Below, in pieces: positions 52,190-62,227 of a stretch of 64,000 bases of DNA (position 1 is the stretch's first letter; the number at the start of each line of letters is the position of its first letter). The DNA comes from Cellulosimicrobium cellulans (GTDB taxonomy: Bacteria > Actinomycetota > Actinomycetes > Actinomycetales > Cellulomonadaceae), in assembly GCF_006539945.1 (NCBI RefSeq), contig NZ_BJNZ01000016.1, positions 39,682 to 103,681 of the forward strand. Direction: 5' to 3'. The notes beneath the pieces were generated by a model. That model was not told the DNA's origin. It made no database searches and saw only the letters and a list, made by a program, of their open reading frames with translations. The translations under genes were made by a program, and so were the position numbers.

Positions 52190-52804
52190 GTGGGGGAGGA
52201 GACGCCCGGCGGACCGACGCTCGGGCTGGTCTGGGCGCAGGCGCGCGACGCCGCCGGGAGGCCCGTCATCGGCGCGGGCGGCACCATGCCCTGGCACCTG
52301 CCCGAGGACCTCGCGCACTTCAAGCGCGTCACGTCGGGCCACCCCGTCGTCATGGGCCGCCGCACGTGGGACTCGCTCCCGCCCCGGTTCCGGCCCCTGC
52401 CCGGGCGCGTGAACGTCGTCGTGACGCGGCAGCCGGGGTGGTCGCCCGGGGAGCCCTCGCTGCGCGTCGGTACGTCCGGCGGTGCGGTGCCCGACGGCGG
52501 TCGCCCGGTCGAGCGGGTCGGCGCGCCCGTGCGCGTGGCCGGGTCGGTCGCGGAGGCGCTCGCGGTCGCACGCGAGGCGGCGCGCGACACCGGGTCGGGC
52601 GAGGTCTGGGTCATGGGCGGCGCGCAGCTCTACGCCGCGACGGTCGCGCTCGCGGACCGGTGCGTCGTCACCGAGATCGACGCCGTCGTCGAGGGCGACA
52701 CCTACGCTCCCGACGTCCCCGGCGGGTGGACGGTGCACGCGGGCGAGTGGGCGACGTCGTCCACGGGCCTGCGCTACCGCTTCACGACCTGCACGCGCGT
52801 CTGA
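52190..52804 (+). CDS. folA: Dihydrofolate reductase
   Basis: 204 residues. LVWAQARDAAGRPVIGAGGTMPWHLPEDLAHFKRVTSGHPVVMGRRTWDSLPPRFRPLPGRVNVVVTR is the standard DHFR core; VWVMGGAQLYAATVALADRCVVTEID closes it. Regenerates THF from the DHF made by ThyA, explaining the thyA-folA operon. A 30-residue insertion (about 90-125, SLRVGTSGGAVPDGGRPVERVG) is longer than in most DHFRs. GTG start, 5 bases after thyA. Confidence 0.97.
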   Translation: MGEETPGGPTLGLVWAQARDAAGRPVIGAGGTMPWHLPEDLAHFKRVTSGHPVVMGRRTWDSLPPRFRPLPGRVNVVVTRQPGWSPGEPSLRVGTSGGAVPDGGRPVERVGAPVRVAGSVAEALAVAREAARDTGSGEVWVMGGAQLYAATVALADRCVVTEIDAVVEGDTYAPDVPGGWTVHAGEWATSSTGLRYRFTTCTRV

Positions 52805-52858
52805 CCGCGGTCCCGTGGTCGTCAGCCCTCCGTGCCGCACGGACGGGGCACGGGTGCG

Positions 52859-53626
52859 TCAGAGCAGGCCGGTCGGCTCGATCGGGTCGAGCCGGGGCGG
52901 CGGCACGGGGTGCGGCTCCTCGATCGTCTCGACGGCTGCCTCCTGCGGGGCGGTGAGCCGCGCGACGGCCTCCTCGAGGTTGGTCGTGATCGCGGCGACC
53001 AGACCGTCGGCGTCGCGCGCCTCGAGGCGGTCGACGAGGATCTCGTGGGACTCGGGGGAGTCGGCGCGCACGGCGTACTCGTCGCTGACGGTGAAGCTCG
53101 CGACCCGGACCTCGACGATGAGCGTCGTCATCCAGCGCAGCAACCACGGGTTGCCGCCTGCGGCCACCAACGTCCAGTGCAGGGTGAGGTCGGCGTCCCC
53201 GATCCGGCGGGGGTCCTGCGACGCGCCGGCCGCCACGAGGGCGTCGTACGCGGCGCGGACCGAGGCGACCTCCGGGTCGGTCGCCCGGGCGACGGCGAGG
53301 CGGGCGGCCGTGGTCTCGACGCTCGTGCGCGCGGCGTACAACGCCGGGATGCGGTCGCGCCCGATCGTCACGACGCGCAGGCCTCGTCCCGGGGTCGCGA
53401 CGAGGAGCCCCTCTTGCACGAGCCGCTGTGCGGCCTCGCGGAACGGGCCGCGGCTGACGCCGAGCTGCCCGGCGATCTCGACCTCGCGGATGGGCGTCCC
53501 CACACGCAGCGCGCCGGAGTAGATCGCGTCGCGCAGCTCGCGCGTGATGAGGTCGACCGTGGACGGTCGCGTCACCGGCGAGAGGAACGGTGCGGCGCTG
53601 TGCGGCGCGCGTGAGGTCGGGCTCAT
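52859..53626 (-). CDS. GntR-family regulator (FadR/VanR subgroup)
   Basis: 255 residues. N-terminal HTH (ITRELRDAIYSGALRVGTPIREVEIAGQLGVSRGPFREAAQRLVQEGLLVATPGRGLRV) and an all-helical FCD ligand domain (LHWTLVAAGGNPWLLRWM, HEILVDRLEARDADG). AAGGGG upstream of ATG. Divergent from the Ehu-type ABC operon across a 400-base region that carries a GntR-type palindrome, so it probably represses those genes and perhaps itself. Confidence 0.9.
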   Translation of the reverse strand: MSPTSRAPHSAAPFLSPVTRPSTVDLITRELRDAIYSGALRVGTPIREVEIAGQLGVSRGPFREAAQRLVQEGLLVATPGRGLRVVTIGRDRIPALYAARTSVETTAARLAVARATDPEVASVRAAYDALVAAGASQDPRRIGDADLTLHWTLVAAGGNPWLLRWMTTLIVEVRVASFTVSDEYAVRADSPESHEILVDRLEARDADGLVAAITTNLEEAVARLTAPQEAAVETIEEPHPVPPPRLDPIEPTGLL

Positions 53627-54025
53627 CGAGTCCCCTTCCGCGTCGTGGTGGTCGTGGCGGGCTGGTGCCGGCCTTCGTGCCAGGCCGTCGAGGTCACGAT
53701 CCGGTATCACATCATCCCCTGTCGCGGACGACCGCACCGCACGTCGCGCCGCGGGGGAGCGACCCACGACCGGACAGGCCCGGCGGAGCGACGAGCCGCG
53801 GCACCTCCCGTCGTCGCAGGTCACCCAGCGTCCCCGGCCGTCGCAGGCCGCCCGGCTCCGGGCCCTGCACAACCGTTGGCCCTCGTCGCGCCTCGTCGAT
53901 TGTCGACAATCGGACCATAGGACAGTCAGATTGTCGAACGGTGGACAAAGCGTTAGCGTGGCCGACCGTCCGCTCAGCCCCACGACCGTCCGCGACCGCT
54001 CGCGTCGACGGGCACGAAGGGAACC
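53627..54025. other. Divergent intergenic region gntR/ehuB
   Basis: Contains the GntR operator and ehuB promoter listed next; the left 250 bases hold no gene and have only a TATCAC/GTGATA-like element near 53705-53712 that may belong to the gntR promoter. No unlisted reading frame is credible. Confidence 0.6.
53897..53959 (+). promoter_or_regulatory. GntR operators and candidate ehuB promoter
   Basis: A perfect 16-bp palindrome CGATTGTCGACAATCG at 53897-53912 contains TTGTC-GACAA, a FadR/VanR-type GntR site. A second TTGTC...GACAA pair (53931-53935 and 53944-53948, 8-base spacer) overlaps the candidate promoter TTGTCG (53931-53936), 17 bases, TAGCGT (53954-53959). Repression by the divergent GntR regulator is the likely design. 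Confidence 0.75.
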
Positions 54026-54973
54026 ATGACTTCCACGCGAACCACCCCGTACCGACGCCGCGTGCTGCTCGCGTCGGGCACCGCCGTCCTGCTCGCTGCC
54101 ACGGCGGCCTGCTCGAGCGTCGACGGCGGGTCCGGCGGGTCGACGGACGAAGGCCTCCTGTCCGGCCTCCAGGACGCCGGGAGCATCACCGTCGGCTTCG
54201 CCGGCGAGGATCCCTACAGCTACCAGGACGAGTCCGGCGAGCTCACCGGCGCCGCCGTCGCGCTCAACGAGGCGGTGTACGCCGAGCTCGGCATCGACAC
54301 GGTCGAGGGCACGCTCACCGAGTGGAACGCCCTCATCCCCGGGCTCAACGCCGACCGCTTCGACTCCATCAGCGCGGGCATGTCGATCCTGCCCGAGCGG
54401 TGCGAGCAGGCCGCCTTCGGCGAGCCCGAGATCATGTACACCACGGCGTTCCTCGTCCCCGAGGGCAACCCGAAGAACCTCTCCGACTGGCAGTCGGCCG
54501 TCGACGCCGGCGTGAACCTCGCGGTCATGTCGGGCGCGATCGAGGCCGGGTACGCCGAGAAGACCGACGTGCGCACCACCCAGGTCGGGAGCCCGCAGGA
54601 CGGGCTCGACGCCGTCGTGTCAGGGCGTGCCGACGCGTTCGCGCTCACCGGCATCTCGCTGCGCGCGCTCGCCGAGAGCGCCGACGCCCCGGTCGAGGCC
54701 ACCGACTCCTTCGTCGCGGTGATCGACGGCGTCCCGCAGATCGGCGCGGGCGCGACCGTCTTCCGCCAGGGCGACACCGACCTGCTCGACGCGTACAACG
54801 AGCAGCTCGCCGAGATCGTCTCGGACCCCCAGAGGTACGAGGACGTCCTCGGGCCGTTCGGGTTCACCGAGGCCGAGCGTCCCGTCGAGAGCCTGACCGC
54901 CGAGATGCTCTGCGAGGGCGACCTCGAGAAGATCGCGGACGAGCTCGGCCCGGAGCTCGGCCTGGACTCCTGA
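54026..54973 (+). CDS. ehuB: ABC transporter substrate-binding lipoprotein (Ehu-type)
   Basis: 315 residues. Lipobox LAATAAC with the acylated C29, then a periplasmic-binding-protein fold of the amino-acid/ectoine (family 3) type: ITVGFAGEDPYSYQDESGELTGAAVALNEAVYAELGI, FDSISAGMSILPERCEQAAFGEPEIMYTTAFLVPEGNP, VVSGRADAFALTGISLRALAES. Gene order B-C-D-A and the ATPase insertion suggest the ectoine/hydroxyectoine Ehu system; an amino-acid importer is the alternative. No ectoine-degradation gene is nearby. Confidence 0.65.
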   Translation: MTSTRTTPYRRRVLLASGTAVLLAATAACSSVDGGSGGSTDEGLLSGLQDAGSITVGFAGEDPYSYQDESGELTGAAVALNEAVYAELGIDTVEGTLTEWNALIPGLNADRFDSISAGMSILPERCEQAAFGEPEIMYTTAFLVPEGNPKNLSDWQSAVDAGVNLAVMSGAIEAGYAEKTDVRTTQVGSPQDGLDAVVSGRADAFALTGISLRALAESADAPVEATDSFVAVIDGVPQIGAGATVFRQGDTDLLDAYNEQLAEIVSDPQRYEDVLGPFGFTEAERPVESLTAEMLCEGDLEKIADELGPELGLDS

Positions 54974-54977
54974 CCCG

Positions 54978-55808
54978 ATGTCGGACGACATCCAGACGCT
55001 CGTCGCGCGACTCCCGCAGCTCGGCGACGCCGTCCTGGTCACCCTGCAGCTCACGGTCGGCGGCGCTCTGCTCGCGATGGTCGTCGCGCTGCTCCTCGGG
55101 TTCGGCTCGCGCACCCGCTCCCTGTGGGTGCGCGGGCCGTCCCGGGTCGTCGTGGAGTTCTTCCGCGGGACGTCGCTCGTGGTCCAGTTCTTCTGGCTCT
55201 TCTTCGTGCTGCCCGCGTTCGGCGTCAAGCTCGAGTCGATGGCGGTCGGCATCCTCGCCCTCGGCCTCAACTACGGCGCCTACGGCGCCGAGGTCGTGCG
55301 CGGGTCGATCAACGCCGTGCCCCGCGGGCAGTGGGAGGCGTGCACCGCGCTCAACCTCGGTCCGGTGCACCGGATCCGTCGGGTGATCTTCCCGCAGGCG
55401 TGGGCGCTCATGATCCCGCTCCTCGCGAACCTGCTCATCCAGCTGCTCAAGGGCTCGGCGCTCGCGACGTACGTCTACCTCCACGACGTCTTCTTCTGGA
55501 CGGACCAGCTCCGCACCGCGACGCGGGACACGTTCTTCAGCTTCACGGTGGGGCTGCTCGTGTACTTCGTCATCGCCTACCTCCTCACCTGGTGCATGAA
55601 CGCGCTCGAGGCGCGGGCCAAGCGGCGGCTCGGCGCCGGCCCGACCCGCCCGACGTTCCGGGAGGTGTTCCGCGTGCGGCCCGCCGACCCGACGCCGTCG
55701 GGAGGAGCGCAGCCGCTCCGGACGGCCGCCGGGGCGTCCGCCGTGACGCCGGGAACGACCTCCGGGCAGCCCGTGACCGTCGGGACGCCGCGAGGGGAGG
55801 ACGCATGA
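54978..55808 (+). CDS. ehuC: ABC importer permease (EhuC-like)
   Basis: 276 residues with five to six membrane spans and the permease EAA-type loop RGSINAVPRGQWEACTALNLGPVHRIRRVIFPQAWALMIP; the C-terminal 50 residues are a polar tail. Four bases after ehuB; its stop overlaps the next start (ATGA). Confidence 0.75.
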   Translation: MSDDIQTLVARLPQLGDAVLVTLQLTVGGALLAMVVALLLGFGSRTRSLWVRGPSRVVVEFFRGTSLVVQFFWLFFVLPAFGVKLESMAVGILALGLNYGAYGAEVVRGSINAVPRGQWEACTALNLGPVHRIRRVIFPQAWALMIPLLANLLIQLLKGSALATYVYLHDVFFWTDQLRTATRDTFFSFTVGLLVYFVIAYLLTWCMNALEARAKRRLGAGPTRPTFREVFRVRPADPTPSGGAQPLRTAAGASAVTPGTTSGQPVTVGTPRGEDA

Positions 55809-56446
55809 GCGAGATCTGGAGCTGGGAGCGTGCCGCCGAGGTGCTCCCCGACCTGCTCGCCGGCCTCCGGGTCACGGTGGTCGCGACGATCGTCGGCATG
55901 GTCATCGCCTCCGTGCTCGGCCTGCTCATCGCGCTCGCGGGGCGCGCCGCGAGCCGCTGGATCACCGCACCCCTGCGCCTGGTCGTGGACTTCGTCCGCA
56001 TGACGCCCCTGCTCGTGCAGCTCGTGTTCGTCTACCTCATGCTCCCCGCGGTGCCGGGCCTCGTGGTGGGGTGCGTCGTGCTCGGCGTGCACTACGCCAC
56101 GTACATGTCCGAGGTCTACCGCGCAGGGATCGACGCCGTGCCGCGCGGCCAGTGGGAGGCCGCCACGGCCCTCAACCTGCCGCGTGGGCGCACGTGGCGC
56201 GCGGTGATCCTGCCGCAGGCGATCAAGAACACCCTGCCGGGGCTCGGGAACTACGCGATCTCGATGTTCAAGGAGACGCCGTTCCTCTTCGCGATCTCCG
56301 TGGTCGAGATGTTCACCGCCGCACAGACGTTCGGCGCCAACACCTTCTCGTACGTCGAGCCGCTCACGTTGGTCGGGATCCTCTTCCTGATCGTGAGCTA
56401 CCCGACCTCGCTGCTCGTCCGACGCATGGAGACCCGCCTTGCCTGA
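55805..56446 (+). CDS. ehuD: ABC importer permease (EhuD-like)
   Basis: 213 residues, compact five-span permease; YRAGIDAVPRGQWEAATALNLPRGRTWRAVILPQAIKNTLPGLGNYAISMFKETPFLFAISVVEMF is the conserved loop and following helix. Coupled to ehuC by a four-base overlap. Confidence 0.8.
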   Translation: MSEIWSWERAAEVLPDLLAGLRVTVVATIVGMVIASVLGLLIALAGRAASRWITAPLRLVVDFVRMTPLLVQLVFVYLMLPAVPGLVVGCVVLGVHYATYMSEVYRAGIDAVPRGQWEAATALNLPRGRTWRAVILPQAIKNTLPGLGNYAISMFKETPFLFAISVVEMFTAAQTFGANTFSYVEPLTLVGILFLIVSYPTSLLVRRMETRLA

Positions 56447-56474
56447 CCCGACCACCTACCCCGGGGACACGACC

Positions 56475-57269
<795 letters not shown>

Positions 57270-57300
57270 CGTGCCCGTCCGACGCGCCCGGTCGGGCGAG

Positions 57301-58266
57301 TCAGCCGTCCCCGACAAGCGTGAGCGCGTCCACGACGAGGTCCCAGAAGCGGGCATGGTCGAGCGTGACCGCGACCTGGGTGCGGCACTCGTCGGGGCCC
57401 GGCTCGTCGCCGCGCAGGTCAGCGACCGTCATGCCGGTGGTCAGCGTGCCGTGAAGCTCGACGTCCAGCGGGGCGCGGCGCGTCGTCATGACCGCCGGGT
57501 CGATCACGTACGCGACGGCGCACGGATCGTGGACGGGCGGGTAGAGGAAGCCCTGCGCCGAGCGGTACGTCGCCCCGTAGAAGTCGAGCAGCTCGCCGAC
57601 GAACCGGGAGGCCGCGGTGCCGAGCGCGGCAAGCCGCTCGCGCGCGTCGGGCGTCGCGACGGCCTGGTGCGTGAGATCCAGGCCGACCATCGTCACCGGC
57701 CACGCCTCGTTCAGCACGACGTGCGCGGCCTCCGGGTCGGCGAGCACGTTGAACTCCGCGACCGGCGTGCGATTGCCCACGTGGTAGCCGCCGCCCATCA
57801 TCACGACCTCCCGCACGCGCGGCACGATGCGCGGCTCCTTGCGCGCCGCCATCGCGACGTTCGTCAGCGGACCCGTCGGCACGAGCGTGATCTCGCCGGG
57901 CTCCGCGCCCATGACCGTGTCCACGACGAGGTCCACCGCGTGGCGGCGGTCGACGGCGCGGCGCGGGGCGGGCAGGGCGGGCCCGTCCATCCCTGAGTCG
58001 CCGTGGATGTCCGGCGCGACGATCCGCGGTCGGACGAGCGGGCGGTCGCACCCGGCGGCGACCGGGACGTCGATCCCCGCGAGCTCGGCGACGGCGAGCG
58101 CGTTGCGGGTGACCTTCTCCAGCGTCTGGTTCCCTGCGACGGTCGTCACGGCGACGAGGTCGACCGTCGGACTGCCGTGCGCGAGCAGCATCGCGATCGC
58201 ATCGTCGTGACCGGGGTCGCAGTCGAGGAGCATGCGGCGTGGCGCGTCGGAACGTCCGGTGGGCAT
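57301..58266 (-). CDS. Nucleoside hydrolase (IUNH family)
   Basis: 321 residues. The Asp cluster DCDPGHDDAIAML at residues 15-25 binds Ca2+ and catalyses ribose-base cleavage; HDPCAVAYVIDP near the C-terminus supplies the other ligand and catalytic His. Splits purine or pyrimidine ribosides for salvage. Convergent with the Ehu operon and divergent from the tRNA. Confidence 0.93.
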   Translation of the reverse strand: MPTGRSDAPRRMLLDCDPGHDDAIAMLLAHGSPTVDLVAVTTVAGNQTLEKVTRNALAVAELAGIDVPVAAGCDRPLVRPRIVAPDIHGDSGMDGPALPAPRRAVDRRHAVDLVVDTVMGAEPGEITLVPTGPLTNVAMAARKEPRIVPRVREVVMMGGGYHVGNRTPVAEFNVLADPEAAHVVLNEAWPVTMVGLDLTHQAVATPDARERLAALGTAASRFVGELLDFYGATYRSAQGFLYPPVHDPCAVAYVIDPAVMTTRRAPLDVELHGTLTTGMTVADLRGDEPGPDECRTQVAVTLDHARFWDLVVDALTLVGDG

Positions 58267-58394
58267 GCGCCCATCCTCGCGCGCCGACCACGGGCCGGCC
58301 ACGCTCCGGCCGACGGTCACCGTCCGTGCGGCGCGCTTCGCCTCCGGCGGCCGCCGACGGCTAGGCTGTCCCCCGGCCCGTTCCCCGGGGCCGC

Positions 58395-58467
58395 GCGCCT
58401 GTAGCTCAGGGGATAGAGCACCGCTCTCCTAAAGCGGGTGTCGCCAGTTCGAATCTGGCCAGGCGCA
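58395..58467 (+). tRNA. tRNA-Arg (anticodon CCT)
   Basis: 73-base cloverleaf: acceptor GCGCCTG/CAGGCGC, D-arm GCTCAGGGGATAGAGC, anticodon stem CCGCT/AGCGG with loop CTCCTAA (anticodon CCT at positions 34-36 of the tRNA, reading AGG), T-arm GCCAG-TTCGAAT-CTGGC. The encoded 3' end is A-CC-G, so CCA is added enzymatically. No integrase gene or attachment duplication was seen beside it. Confidence 0.97.
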
Positions 58468-58535
58468 CCGAGAGTCCGGCACGGGCCGCCCCGGCCGACC
58501 GCCACCTCGCACGACCAGACCGGGAGCAAGGTCCG

Positions 58536-60350
58536 ATGAGCCCGTGGGCACTGCTGCGCGACGCGGCGCGGCGGTCGTACGCGCTGCGCGGCGTGACCGT
58601 CCGCGTGCTCGTCCTTGCCGTCGCGCTCTCCGTGGTGACCGTGCCGGTCGTGTCGTGGCTCGCCCGGGTGAGCGCGGCGGCGGCGGGCGTCCAGGCCCTG
58701 ACCCACCAGAACGTGGTCCACGTCCTGACGACCCCGGGGTCGGTGGTCCTGCTCGTGGTGCTCGCCGTGGTCGTGGGCGTCGTCGTCCTCGTGCAGCACG
58801 GGGCGTTCGTCGCCGTCGCGTGGAGGGCCGACCAGGGCGGCCCGGTGACGCTGCGTGGCGTCCTGCACGACCTGGGCCGCGCCGCCCGCGGTCTGCGCAG
58901 CCCGCAGCTCGCCCTGTTCCTGGTCTACGCGGTCGTCCTGGTCCCGATCGGCGGTCTCGGGACGGCGGCGCTCCTGGTCCGGGGTGTCGCGATCCCGGAC
59001 TTCGTCATCGCCGAGCTCCTGAAGTTCCGGGGCGGGCTCCTGGTCTACGTCGTCTTCCTGGCCGCCGTGCTGTGGACCAACCTGCGACTGGTCCTCACGA
59101 CGACGTTCCTGGTGGAAGACCGCGGCACCGTCGCGGCCGCGATGCGGGCGAGCTGGCGCGCCACACGCGGGGCCACGCTGCGCATGCTCGTCCTGCTGGT
59201 GCCCGTCGGGCTCGCCGCCCTCGTCGTCGCGGGCGCGGCGGCCGCGCTGGTGCTGGTCCCGACCCGGGTCGTCGACGCGCACGCGCCCGGCGCGGCGGCG
59301 GTCGTGGCGGGCGTCGGGCTCGCCGCCGTGCAGGTGCTGGCGGTCGTCCTCGCGGGCGCGGTCGCGGCGACCGTGGCCCACGTGCTCGTCGCCGTGGCGC
59401 GGGAGCGACGGCCTGGGCGTACGAGGCTCGACGGTGCGGCGACGCCGACCCTCGTACCGTCGTCCGTCGGCGCGGGGGAGGTCACGCCCGGCCCGGTACG
59501 CGCCGTCCTCATCGCGGGGGCGGTCCTCGGTGCCCTGGCGCTCGTCGCCACGAACACGCTCGCGGTCTCTTCGGTCACGGAGCACCTCCCCGGCGTCGTC
59601 GCCCACCGCGGGCACCCTGCCGCCGCGGTCGAGAACTCGATCCCGTCGCTCGAGGCAGCGGCCGCGCTGGGCGTGGACTACGTCGAGCTGGACGTGCTCC
59701 AGGCCGCCGACGGGGGCCTCGTGGTCTTCCACGACACGACGCTGCGCCGCCTCGCCGGGTCGGGACGCGCGGTCGCGGACCTCACGCTCGACGAGCTCAC
59801 CGCGACGACGATCCGGCAGGGCGGGCGCGAGGCGACGATCCCGTCCCTGCGGGACTTCGTGCGACGCGCGAAGGAGCTGGACCAGCCGCTCCTCGTCGAG
59901 CTGAAGCTCCATGGTCGGGAGACGGCGTCGTACGTGCCCGACGTCGTCGCGCTGCTGCGCGAGGAGGGCGTCGCCGACGAGTACCTCGTCCAGGCGATCT
60001 ACCCGGAGCTCGCCGACGCGGTGAGCGCCGCCGCCCCGGAGGTCGAGGTGGGGTACGTCGTCCCGCTCGTGCGGGGCGTGCGCGAGGTCCCGGACGTCGA
60101 CTTCCTCGCCGTGGAGCAGTCCTCGCTCGGCCCACGGACGCGCGCCGTGGCGCGCGCGGCGGGGGTCGACCTGCTCGTGTGGACCGTGAACGACGCCGCG
60201 GGCCTGCGGGCCGTCCTGCGTGCGGGCGACGTGGACGCGGTCATCACCGGCGAGCCGGAGACCGCCGTCCGGGTGCGCGGCGAGGTCGAGGCGGAGACGG
60301 GTGTCGCGCCGCGGCTGGAGCACCGGGTCCGGGAGACGTTCCGCTGGTGA
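58536..60350 (+). CDS. Membrane-anchored glycerophosphodiester phosphodiesterase
   Basis: 604 residues. The N-terminal 340 residues form a hydrophobic domain with about eight helices (GDPD membrane domain); the C-terminal GDPD domain has VVAHRGHPAAAVENSIPSLEAAAALGVDYVELDVLQAADGGLVVFHDTTLRRLAGSGRAVADLTLDELTATTI with catalytic His in HRGH and Glu/Asp in VELDV. It would hydrolyse lysophospholipids or glycerophosphodiesters at the outer face. Start ATG with AAGG upstream. Confidence 0.92.
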   Translation: MSPWALLRDAARRSYALRGVTVRVLVLAVALSVVTVPVVSWLARVSAAAAGVQALTHQNVVHVLTTPGSVVLLVVLAVVVGVVVLVQHGAFVAVAWRADQGGPVTLRGVLHDLGRAARGLRSPQLALFLVYAVVLVPIGGLGTAALLVRGVAIPDFVIAELLKFRGGLLVYVVFLAAVLWTNLRLVLTTTFLVEDRGTVAAAMRASWRATRGATLRMLVLLVPVGLAALVVAGAAAALVLVPTRVVDAHAPGAAAVVAGVGLAAVQVLAVVLAGAVAATVAHVLVAVARERRPGRTRLDGAATPTLVPSSVGAGEVTPGPVRAVLIAGAVLGALALVATNTLAVSSVTEHLPGVVAHRGHPAAAVENSIPSLEAAAALGVDYVELDVLQAADGGLVVFHDTTLRRLAGSGRAVADLTLDELTATTIRQGGREATIPSLRDFVRRAKELDQPLLVELKLHGRETASYVPDVVALLREEGVADEYLVQAIYPELADAVSAAAPEVEVGYVVPLVRGVREVPDVDFLAVEQSSLGPRTRAVARAAGVDLLVWTVNDAAGLRAVLRAGDVDAVITGEPETAVRVRGEVEAETGVAPRLEHRVRETFRW

Positions 60351-60371
60351 CGTGACCGCCCGACAACGGCG

Positions 60372-61454
60372 CTACGCCGAGCCGTCGGTCGACGCTCCGG
60401 TCGACGGGGCCGGCGTGGGCGCCGTGACGGCGCCCCCGTCGGTCCCCGTCCCGGCGCCGTCCCCGGCCTCGGCGTCCTCGCCGGTCCCCCCGCCCGTGCC
60501 GGGGTCGGGCGTGGTCGAGGGATCGGGGTCCGGGGTCGTCGGCTCGGGGGACGGCTCCGGCGTGGGGCTCTCGGTCGGGCCCGGCGTCGGGGTCGTGGAG
60601 GGCTCCTCGGTCGGCGTCGTCGACGGCGCCGGGTCCGGCTCCTGGGTCGGCACGGTCGACGGGTCGACGGCCGGGTTCGACGGCGCGGGCGTCGCGGGGT
60701 CGTCCGTGCCGGTCGAGCGCTCGCGGCTGATCGTCGTCCCCGACCCCTCCACACCCCGCACGGCGTCCGAGATCGGCTTGCCGATCACGAGCTCGACCAC
60801 GAGGACGACACCCATCACCACGACGAACAGGGCCAGCGCCGAGACGGTCAGCACCCGCCCGCGGCCGTAGCGGTCGACGAGCCGCAGCCAGGCGTTCTGC
60901 GCCGGCTCCGGGCCCGTGCCCGGCTCGGGCGGAGCACCGACGTCGCCCCCGTCCACGGTCTTCTGCGTCGCGTCGTCGTCCTGCTCGGCAGACGTCGCCG
61001 CACCTGCGTCGGACGCCGCGTCCGCCACGACGACCGTCCCGCGCGGCACGCTGGCGACGGCGGTCGTGACGGTGGTGGTCGTCGCGCGGTCGCGCGCGGT
61101 GCTGGCGCCGGTGGTCACCTGTACGACCTTGCCGACGACGGGGACGAGCTGCTCGCGCGTCTTCTGGATCGAGCGCGTGTAGACGTAGTTCGCGACGACG
61201 GTGAGGGCGCTCGCGATGCCGGCGCCGATGATCGTGCCGGCGGTCCCGAAGTACGACAGCAGCACCGTGGTGCTCACGGCGGCGAGAGAGCTCGCGATCA
61301 CCTGCGTGAGGGAGAGCCGGGCGGGGGCCTCGCGCTCCTTCGCGGGCGCGGTCTCCACGGTGGCACGACCTGCCTCGCGGCCGGCCTCGTGGGGTGCGGG
61401 GCGGGGTGCGGGGGAGTCGTCGCTGTCGGGGCGGGGTGCGGGGGGTGTCGTCAC
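60372..61454 (-). CDS. Membrane protein with Ser/Thr/Pro-rich C-terminal tail, unknown
   Basis: 360 residues; not recognised. Two hydrophobic regions (VIASSLAAVSTTVLLSYFGTAGTIIGAGIASALTVVANYVYT near 55-95, and VSALALFVVVMGVVLVVELVIG near 205) with the intervening stretch presumably cytoplasmic. From about 225 the C-terminus is Thr/Pro/Asp/Glu-rich (PTEEPSTTPTPGPT and similar), a wall-spanning or glycosylation-type linker. GTG start. Convergent with GDPD and divergent from the terminal ATPase. Confidence 0.7.
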   Translation of the reverse strand: MTTPPAPRPDSDDSPAPRPAPHEAGREAGRATVETAPAKEREAPARLSLTQVIASSLAAVSTTVLLSYFGTAGTIIGAGIASALTVVANYVYTRSIQKTREQLVPVVGKVVQVTTGASTARDRATTTTVTTAVASVPRGTVVVADAASDAGAATSAEQDDDATQKTVDGGDVGAPPEPGTGPEPAQNAWLRLVDRYGRGRVLTVSALALFVVVMGVVLVVELVIGKPISDAVRGVEGSGTTISRERSTGTDDPATPAPSNPAVDPSTVPTQEPDPAPSTTPTEEPSTTPTPGPTESPTPEPSPEPTTPDPDPSTTPDPGTGGGTGEDAEAGDGAGTGTDGGAVTAPTPAPSTGASTDGSA

Positions 61455-62227
61455 GTGGTGCGGGTTTCCGGTCGTCGGCGGGAAGGACCACCCGCCGCCA
61501 CCGGCCGTGCACGACGACCGCGCGCCAGGGACCGGCGTCGGGCCACGGGCGTCCTCCCACGGTAGGCCGCTCGTGTGGACCTCGCTCAGGGGCGCCGTGC
61601 CGGGGGCTCAGAGGAACGGGAGAGATCCTGTGACGCCGCCGGTCGGAGCGCTGCGGCGGGCGCGCCGGTGTCGGTCGTCGCGCGCACGACCCGGCGACCG
61701 GGAAGGCGGCTCGATGACGGCGACGTATCCTGCCGAGGGCCGCACGGACCGCCGTCGTGCGCCGTGGAAGCCGAGCCGTGCGCCGCGCGGTGTGGTGTGC
61801 ACCACACCGTGGAGGTGGTCGGCCGCACTCTCGAATTCGCGGAATCATGCGCATGTTGTGGACGCTCGTCCAGGTTGTTCTCAGACGCCGCCGGGTGACG
61901 CGGGTGATTTACCCGTCCAGGACCGCGGACCGTGTTGACGCCCAGCATCTCGCCGTGCAAGATAGTCCTCGACAGCGCGCATCGCCTGCCCCCTGCGCGG
62001 TGCGCGCTGTTTCACACTTCTCCGGGAGAACACCCGGAATAGCTCGGAACGACGGCCTCGGTACACGAATTCTCGTGACCCGGGGCCGTTCGTCGTCCCG
62101 CTTTCGACGCGTCCCACGCTCGACCCTCCGGAGGGCGGCGACGGCCCGGCGCCGCCTGGCGGACCGGGTCGCCGACCCTCCGGCGCGCCGCGCCGGGCCT
62201 CGCGAGGCGGACGGTTAGCGTCGGAGG
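61455..62227. other. 773-bp divergent intergenic region with a palindrome
   Basis: No credible gene on either strand. A perfect 10-base-arm palindrome (CGGTGTGGTG / CACCACACCG, two-base centre, 61788-61809) is operator-like. The stretch 61820-62060 is AT-enriched and includes TTGACG-18-AAGATA (about 61935-61964), a possible promoter for the rightward ATPase gene, and GCGGGT/ACCCGT arms near 61898-61915. An unassigned RNA or a long leader is possible. Confidence 0.5.

Noticed and set aside
58395..58467. tRNA-Arg as an integration site of a mobile element
   Set aside because: No integrase, no duplicated 3' tRNA end and no shift in base use in the following 5 kb.
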